From positions 1 to 64,000 of the forward strand of contig NZ_LT629705.1 of NCBI RefSeq assembly GCF_900103875.1: a DNA stretch of 64,000 nt, written 5' to 3'. This DNA comes from Pseudomonas arsenicoxydans (GTDB taxonomy: Bacteria > Pseudomonadota > Gammaproteobacteria > Pseudomonadales > Pseudomonadaceae). Positions within the stretch are counted from its first letter, which is position 1; each line of letters begins with the position of its first letter. Under the pieces are notes generated by a model. It ran no database searches. It had not been told where the DNA came from and worked only from the letters and a program-made list of their open reading frames with translations. The position numbers were made by a program, and so were the translations under genes. Shown here one piece after another: positions 57,704 through 64,000 of the stretch.

Positions 57704-59161
57704 TCAGAGCAGCACCACGTCGTATTGTTCCTGGGAATACATGGTTTCCACCTGAAACCGGATGGTCCGCCCGATAAATCCTTCCAGTTCGGCGACATTG
57801 CCCGACTCCTCGTCGAGCAAACGATCGACGACTTTCTGGTTCGCCAATACACGATAGCCTTCCGCTTGATAGGCGCGCGCCTCGCGGAGGATTTCGCGAA
57901 AAATTTCGTAGCAGACGGTTTCCGGCGTCTTCAATTTGCCGCGTCCCTGACAGCTGCTGCACGGTTCGCAGAGCACTTGCTCAAGACTTTCGCGGGTGCG
58001 CTTGCGGGTCATCTGCACCAGGCCCAACTCGGTGATGCCGATGATGTTGGTCTTGGCGTGATCGCGCTCCAGTTGCTTTTCGAGGGTACGCAAGACCTGA
58101 CGCTGGTGCTCTTCGTCTTCCATGTCGATGAAGTCGATGATGATGATTCCGCCCAGATTGCGCAGGCGCAGCTGGCGAGCGATGGCGGTCGCGGCTTCGA
58201 GGTTGGTCTTGAAGATGGTTTCTTCGAGGTTGCGATGCCCGACGAACGCGCCCGTGTTGACGTCGATGGTGCTCATGGCTTCGGCCGGATCGACCACCAG
58301 ATAACCGCCGGATTTGAGCGGCACTTTGCGCTCGAGGGCTTTCTGGATTTCGTCTTCAACGCCGTACAGGTCGAAGATCGGTCGTTCGCCCGGGTAATGC
58401 TCCAGACGATCAGCGATCTCCGGCATCAGTTCGGCGACGAACTGCGTGGTTTTCTGGAAGGTTTCCCGGGAGTCGATGCGGATCTTTTCGATCTTCGGGC
58501 TCACCAGGTCACGCAAGGTGCGCAGCGCCAGACCGAGGTCTTCGTAGATCACACTCGGTGCACTGATGGTCTTGATCTGTTCGTTGATCTGATCCCAGAG
58601 ACGGCGCAGGTAACGAATGTCCATCAGGATTTCATCGGCACCGGCCCCTTCGGCGGCCGTGCGCAAAATGAAACCGCCCGCTTCCTTGATGCCCTCTTTG
58701 TCCACGCAATCGGTGACCACTTGCTTGAGGCGTTCGCGCTCGGCTTCGTCCTCGATCTTCAGCGAAATGCCGACGTGGGCCGTACGTGGCATGTACACCA
58801 GGTAACGCGATGGAATTGATAACTGAGTGGTCAGGCGTGCGCCTTTGGAACCGATCGGGTCCTTGGTGACTTGCACCACCAGGCTCTGGCCTTCATGGAC
58901 CAACGCGCTGATGCTTTCTACCGCGGGCCCTTCACGCAAGGAAATTTCCGAGGCATGAATGAACGCGGCGCGGTCCAGACCGATATCGACGAATGCGGCC
59001 TGCATGCCCGGCAACACCCGCACGACCTTGCCTTTATAGATATTGCCGACGATCCCGCGCTTTTGCGTGCGCTCGACGTGGACCTCTTGCAGAACACCGT
59101 TTTCAACCACCGCCACGCGCGATTCCATCGGCGTGATGTTGATCAGGATCTCTTCACTCAT
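57704..59161 (-). CDS. rng: ribonuclease G
   Basis: A 485-residue RNase G (CafA), maturing 16S rRNA 5' ends and degrading mRNA. An S1 domain occupies about 35-120, the catalytic DFIDMEDEEH lies near residue 345 and the zinc-link CEPCSSCQGRG near 405. ATG 59161 chosen over 59188. No C-terminal scaffold as in RNase E. maf follows upstream in the same direction. Confidence 0.95.
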   Translation of the reverse strand: MSEEILINITPMESRVAVVENGVLQEVHVERTQKRGIVGNIYKGKVVRVLPGMQAAFVDIGLDRAAFIHASEISLREGPAVESISALVHEGQSLVVQVTKDPIGSKGARLTTQLSIPSRYLVYMPRTAHVGISLKIEDEAERERLKQVVTDCVDKEGIKEAGGFILRTAAEGAGADEILMDIRYLRRLWDQINEQIKTISAPSVIYEDLGLALRTLRDLVSPKIEKIRIDSRETFQKTTQFVAELMPEIADRLEHYPGERPIFDLYGVEDEIQKALERKVPLKSGGYLVVDPAEAMSTIDVNTGAFVGHRNLEETIFKTNLEAATAIARQLRLRNLGGIIIIDFIDMEDEEHQRQVLRTLEKQLERDHAKTNIIGITELGLVQMTRKRTRESLEQVLCEPCSSCQGRGKLKTPETVCYEIFREILREARAYQAEGYRVLANQKVVDRLLDEESGNVAELEGFIGRTIRFQVETMYSQEQYDVVLL

Positions 59162-59218
59162 GGCAGGGTCTCGTTCAGGCATGTTCACGATAATGGCCGC
59201 ATCTTGTCAGAACGACGC

Positions 59219-59812
59219 TCAGCGCGCGTTAAGGGTTTGCCAACAGGGTATGCCGAAATGGCCCAGCAGCTCGCAGGTTTCGCACAGCGGCAACCCGACC
59301 ACAGCCGAGTAGCTGCCATTGAGCCCGGCGACAAACACCGCGCCCAGTCCTTGAATCCCATAGCCGCCGGCCTTGTCACGGGGTTCGCCGCTGGCCCAGT
59401 AGGCCGCTGCTTCTTCGCGACTGATGTCGCGAAAGCGCACCAGACTGCGCACTACCCGAGACTCACAACGTTCCCCGTCGAGCACCGCAATGGCGGTCAA
59501 TACTTCGTGTTCCTGACCGGCCAATAACATAAGCATGGCGCACGCATCGGCTTCGTCCACCGGTTTGCCAAGAATTTTCCCGTTGAGCACCACAGCGGTA
59601 TCAGCACCCAGTACGCAAAATTCTTCATCAGACACGACCGTGCCGCGCGCTGCTTCGGCCTTGCCACGCGCGAGGCGTTCGACATAAGCCGACGGGGATT
59701 CATGTTTAAAAGGGGTTTCATCGATGTCCGCACTGATGACGGAGAACGGCACGCCGATCTGCGTGAGCAGCTCACGCCGACGCGGCGAGCCTGAGGCGAG
59801 GTATAACTTCAT
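59219..59812 (-). CDS. maf: Maf family nucleotide pyrophosphatase
   Basis: A 197-residue Maf protein, hydrolysing non-canonical or UTP/dTTP-type nucleotides. The signature [11 protein letters not shown] opens the protein and [18 protein letters not shown] follows. ATG 59812 gives the exact family N-terminus; the longer frame runs into mreD space. Between mreD and rng as in other pseudomonads. Confidence 0.93.
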   Translation of the reverse strand: MKLYLASGSPRRRELLTQIGVPFSVISADIDETPFKHESPSAYVERLARGKAEAARGTVVSDEEFCVLGADTAVVLNGKILGKPVDEADACAMLMLLAGQEHEVLTAIAVLDGERCESRVVRSLVRFRDISREEAAAYWASGEPRDKAGGYGIQGLGAVFVAGLNGSYSAVVGLPLCETCELLGHFGIPCWQTLNAR

Positions 59813-59861
59813 CAAGACATCTCCCTTGTCTACTGCCAATACGGGCCAATGCCTGACCGAA

Positions 59862-60353
59862 TCAAGTGATTTTGTAGCGTCGACGCAACCCGCGCAAACC
59901 GTAGCTGACCCAAGGCCAGAGCAAGGCACTGACCAGTGCCGGCAACACCAGCGCCAGCGTTGGCTGGCGGTTGCCGGTCAAGGCGCTCAACCACAGCTGA
60001 ACAAGCTGGGCGAGGCCGAAGATCACCAGGATCACCAGGCTTTGTTGCCACATCGGGAACATGCGCAGGCGCTGTTGCAGCGACAGCACCAGAAAGGTGA
60101 TCAGTGTCAGGATCAATGCGTTCTGGCCAAGCAACGTACCGTAGAGCACGTCTTCAGCCAGGCCCAGGCACCACGCGGTGACCATGCCGACTTTTTGCGG
60201 CATGGTCAGCGCCCAGAATGCCAGCAGCAAGGCCAGCCACAAGGGACGCAGGATTTCCATGAACTGTGGCAGCGGCGAAACGCTGAGCAGCATGCCGATG
60301 GCGAAGGTCAGCCAGACGATCCAGCCGTTTCGCGATGCAGTCGTACCGACCAT
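59862..60353 (-). CDS. mreD: rod shape-determining protein MreD
   Basis: A 163-residue polytopic protein with about five hydrophobic segments, supporting the MreBCD elongasome. The pattern [42 protein letters not shown] is the core. The ATG overlaps the mreC stop. Confidence 0.93.
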   Translation of the reverse strand: MVGTTASRNGWIVWLTFAIGMLLSVSPLPQFMEILRPLWLALLLAFWALTMPQKVGMVTAWCLGLAEDVLYGTLLGQNALILTLITFLVLSLQQRLRMFPMWQQSLVILVIFGLAQLVQLWLSALTGNRQPTLALVLPALVSALLWPWVSYGLRGLRRRYKIT

Positions 60354-61498
60354 TATTCTCGTCCCCCAGTGGAGGCTGGCGCGGAGACAGGCGGCTTGGC
60401 AGCAGGCTTCGCGGCAGCGGGTTGAGTCGCAGGCGGCTTGGTGGCCGCCGGCTGCGTGGCGGGAGGCTTGGCGGCCGAGTGTCGAGTGTTCGCGGGCTTG
60501 GCCGGGGTTGCGGTAGCCGGTGCAGCTGCCGGAACAGCCGGAGCCGCCACGGGCGCAGCTGCCGGCGTCGGCACCAGCGCAGGCTTCGGTACGGTCGCCG
60601 GAATGATCGGCCCGCCGCCGTGTTGATCCAGGGCTTCCTGAGCCTGGGCGGCTTCATTGGCGCGCTCTTCAGCGGTACGACCGTCGCTGAACACCAGCAG
60701 CAGGTAACGGCTGCGGTTCAAGGCTGCGGTCGGCACGGCGCGCACGATGGCAAAGGGCTGGCCGGAATCGTGGATCACTTCCTTGACCGTTGCCACCGGG
60801 TAACCGGCCGGGAAACGTTGACCCAAGCCTGAGCTGACCAGCAGATCGCCTTCCTTGATGTCCGCCGTGTCGGCCACGTGGCGAAGTTCGAGGCGTTCCG
60901 GGTTACCGGTGCCGCTGGCAATCGCGCGCAGCCCGTTGCGGTTTACCTGCACCGGAATGCTGTGAGTCGTGTCGGTCAGCAGCAGCACCCGAGAGGTGTA
61001 CGGCATCAGTTCAACCACCTGCCCCATCAAGCCACGCGCATCAAGCACGGGCTGACCGAGGATCACACCGTCGCGCTCACCTTTATTGATGATGATGCGA
61101 TGAGTGAAGGGATTGGGGTCCATGCCGATCAACTCGGCCACTTCGACCTTCTCGTTGACCAGTGCGGAGGAGTTGAGCAACTCGCGCAGCCGAACGTTCT
61201 GCTCGGTGAGGGCCGCCAGCTTTTGCATGCGCCCCTGCAACAACAGGTTTTCGGTCTTGAGTTTTTCGTTTTCGGCGACGAGCTCGGTACGGCTGCCAAA
61301 TTGGCTGGCCACACCCTGCCATAGCCGCTGCGGCAGGTCGGTGATCCAGTAAGACTGCATCAGCACCAGCGACATTTGGCTACGCACTGGCTTGAGCAGT
61401 GTGAATCGGGCATCGACCACCATCAGAGCGACCGACAGCACGACCAGCACTAATACGCGCACGCCCAGTGAGGGGCCTTTGGTGAAAAGCGGTTTAAT
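60353..61498 (-). CDS. mreC: cell shape protein MreC, probable ATT start
   Basis: A 381-residue bitopic protein linking MreB to the cell wall machinery. The membrane segment is near residues 13-29, the coiled coil at about 65-100 and the beta domain follows. The N-terminus IKPLFTKGPSLGVR aligns with MKPIFSRGPSL of E. coli MreC, but its first codon is ATT at 61498, with GGGAGGAG 6 bases upstream. The only ordinary start is GTG 61462, which would remove 12 conserved residues and has no ribosome binding site. The last about 90 residues are an Ala/Pro/Lys-rich tail absent in E. coli. Confidence 0.92.
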   Translation of the reverse strand: MKPLFTKGPSLGVRVLVLVVLSVALMVVDARFTLLKPVRSQMSLVLMQSYWITDLPQRLWQGVASQFGSRTELVAENEKLKTENLLLQGRMQKLAALTEQNVRLRELLNSSALVNEKVEVAELIGMDPNPFTHRIIINKGERDGVILGQPVLDARGLMGQVVELMPYTSRVLLLTDTTHSIPVQVNRNGLRAIASGTGNPERLELRHVADTADIKEGDLLVSSGLGQRFPAGYPVATVKEVIHDSGQPFAIVRAVPTAALNRSRYLLLVFSDGRTAEERANEAAQAQEALDQHGGGPIIPATVPKPALVPTPAAAPVAAPAVPAAAPATATPAKPANTRHSAAKPPATQPAATKPPATQPAAAKPAAKPPVSAPASTGGRE

Positions 61499-61584
61499 AA
61501 GCCGCTCCTCCCAGGCAAATGTTTTCTTTATTCATACGGCATCAAACCGGCCTGGATGCAGAGTGACAGAAGATAAACGCCAAC

Positions 61585-61608
61585 AGGCAGCACTGCAAAG
61601 TGCCGCCT
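61585..61608 (-). promoter_or_regulatory. hairpin between mreB and mreC
   Basis: AGGCAGCAC (61585-61593) and GTGCCGCCT (61600-61608) pair at 8 of 9 positions around a 6-base loop in the 143-base gap. It may set the ratio of MreB to MreC by partial termination or mRNA processing. Confidence 0.45.
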
Positions 61609-61641
61609 GCGCGCTCAACAGCATAGATGCGATCCGGCGAC

Positions 61642-62691
<1,050 letters not shown>

Positions 62692-62723
62692 CTAGGCAAC
62701 GCGTGGGTAAAAAAGTGCGGCAA

Positions 62724-62752
62724 ACTCTAACAACGACAGGGATTTTGGGCAA
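62724..62752 (-). promoter_or_regulatory. probable mreB promoter
   Basis: On the minus strand TTGCCC (62752-62747) and TAGAGT (62729-62724) are 17 bases apart. The -10 is 45 bases upstream of mreB. Confidence 0.55.
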
Positions 62753-62889
62753 GGCGCCAATATGTTAAATTGGCCGCTTTTCTGTGCACCAACCCCCACA
62801 ATCGCGGCCTTATGACCGTAGAAATGCGGTAGTGTTCCGACAATCTAACACACGGACGACGTCCGTTCTGTTTTCCACTGGAGATTCCC

Positions 62890-63177
62890 ATGGCGCTTGA
62901 ACGCTCCGACGTGGAAAAAATCGCTCATCTGGCCTGCCTTGGCCTTAATGATGCCGATCTTCCACATATTACTTCGGCCCTGAACAGCATTCTCGGGCTG
63001 GTCGACGAAATGCAGGCGGTCAATACCGACGGTATCGAGCCGCTCGCCCACCCACTGGAAGCCAGCCAGCGCCTGCGTGCAGACGTCGTGACCGAGACCA
63101 ATCATCGCGAGGCCTACCAGTCCATCGCACCAGCGGTCGAAAACGGCCTGTACCTGGTTCCGAAAGTCATCGACTAA
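62890..63177 (+). CDS. gatC: Glu/Asp-tRNA amidotransferase subunit C
   Basis: A 95-residue GatC, stabilising the GatCAB complex that amidates misacylated Glu-tRNA(Gln) or Asp-tRNA(Asn). The start [15 protein letters not shown] and [24 protein letters not shown] are typical. It is divergent from mreB, with gatA 16 bases downstream. Confidence 0.95.
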   Translation: MALERSDVEKIAHLACLGLNDADLPHITSALNSILGLVDEMQAVNTDGIEPLAHPLEASQRLRADVVTETNHREAYQSIAPAVENGLYLVPKVID

Positions 63178-63193
63178 AGGGAAAGAGCCTGCA

Positions 63194-64000
63194 ATGCATC
63201 AAATGACTCTGGCCGAGATCGCCCGCGGTCTCGCCGATAAAAAGTTTTCTTCCGAAGAGCTGACAAAAACCCTGCTGGCGCGTATCGCCCAGCTCGATCC
63301 TCAGCTCAACAGCTTCATCACCCTCACCGAAGACCTGGCGCTCCAGCAGGCGAAAGCCGCTGACGCACGCCGCGCCAACGGTGAGAGCGGCGCCCTGCTC
63401 GGCGCGCCGATCGCGCACAAAGACCTGTTCTGCACCCAGGGCATCCGCACCAGCTGCGGCTCGAAGATGCTCGACAATTTCAAGGCGCCGTACGACGCCA
63501 CCGTCGTCGCCAAGCTGGCCGCTGCCGGGGCCGTGACCCTGGGCAAGACCAACATGGACGAATTCGCCATGGGTTCAGCCAACGAGTCGAGCTACTACGG
63601 CCCGGTGAAAAACCCGTGGAACCTGGAACACGTTCCGGGCGGTTCGTCCGGCGGTTCGGCGGCAGCGGTTGCCGCGCGCCTGCTGCCAGCGGCCACCGGC
63701 ACCGATACCGGCGGCTCGATCCGCCAACCGGCTGCACTGACCAACCTCACCGGCCTGAAACCGACGTACGGTCGCGTTTCGCGCTGGGGCATGATCGCCT
63801 ACGCGTCCAGCCTCGATCAGGGTGGCCCTCTGGCCCGCACCGCCGAAGACTGCGCGATCCTGTTGCAAGGCATGGCCGGTTTCGACCCGCAGGACTCCAC
63901 CAGCATCGACGAGCCCGTGCCTGATTACAGCGCCAGCCTCAACGGTTCGCTGCAAGGCCTGCGCATCGGCGTGCCGAAGGAATATTTCGGCGCCGGTCTC
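63194..64000 (+). CDS. gatA: Glu/Asp-tRNA amidotransferase subunit A (partial)
   Basis: The first 269 codons of GatA are present, cut by the right edge. The amidase triad is visible: Lys in IAHKDLF, the cis-Ser in [11 protein letters not shown] and the nucleophile-side Ser in [11 protein letters not shown]. GatA releases ammonia from glutamine for transfer by GatB. The ATG at 63194 follows gatC on the same strand, and the frame is open to the end of the window. Confidence 0.96.
   Translation, partial: MHQMTLAEIARGLADKKFSSEELTKTLLARIAQLDPQLNSFITLTEDLALQQAKAADARRANGESGALLGAPIAHKDLFCTQGIRTSCGSKMLDNFKAPYDATVVAKLAAAGAVTLGKTNMDEFAMGSANESSYYGPVKNPWNLEHVPGGSSGGSAAAVAARLLPAATGTDTGGSIRQPAALTNLTGLKPTYGRVSRWGMIAYASSLDQGGPLARTAEDCAILLQGMAGFDPQDSTSIDEPVPDYSASLNGSLQGLRIGVPKEYFGAGL

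Overview
The window reads as a GC-rich chromosomal segment of a Pseudomonas, most likely of the P. fluorescens group. The evidence is gene order (algW-his-murA-mla-kds-lpt-rpoN-pts-pmbA-tldD-yhdP-rng-maf-mreDCB-gatCA), a P. putida-type short LOV protein, and several families of REP-like palindromes between genes. It is chromosomal core plus modest accessory content. I see no prophage, transposase, CRISPR array, rRNA or tRNA.

Layout. Bases 1-584 hold no convincing gene. From 585 to 3282 lies a minus-strand operon: class II aldolase, alpha/beta hydrolase, short-chain dehydrogenase. The last two carry about seven small frameshifts within 1.15 kb, which looks more like poor sequence than decay. 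From 3.4 to 5.9 kb are a CidA/CidB-type holin-like pair, its divergent LysR regulator and a flavodoxin.

From 5.9 to 11.4 kb is the most interesting part, an apparent blue-light module. It has a short LOV photoreceptor, a PilZ/YcgR-like protein, a MerR regulator of the cobalamin-independent LitR type, a monooxygenase-fold membrane protein, then folM-folE-folX (tetrahydromonapterin synthesis) and two small proteins.

From 11.6 to 17.1 kb is an amino-compound catabolic cluster: aminotransferase, ABC transporter and FAD oxidase. From 17.2 to 28.1 kb are trxB, cysZ, a dispersin-B-like GH20 enzyme, a glycosyltransferase, an old yellow enzyme, glutathione peroxidase, an SlyD-like isomerase, pta and an acyltransferase.

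From 28.3 kb to the end is the conserved core. It starts with cysNC and cysD, which are separated by a four-helix-bundle gene sitting inside a REP-like element. Next come Nif3, algW, hisC-hisD-hisG, murA, ibaG and the mla phospholipid-transport operon. After these are kdsD-kdsC-lptC-lptA-lptB (LPS precursor and export), rpoN-hpf-ptsN-rapZ-npr (sigma54 and the nitrogen PTS), pmbA/yjgA/tldD, a nitrilase-family hydrolase, yhdP, rng, maf, mreD-mreC-mreB and gatC-gatA (cut by the right edge). mreC appears to lack a canonical start codon.

Starts were chosen from Shine-Dalgarno spacing and family N-termini. Functions are family-level recognition by eye, without database searches.
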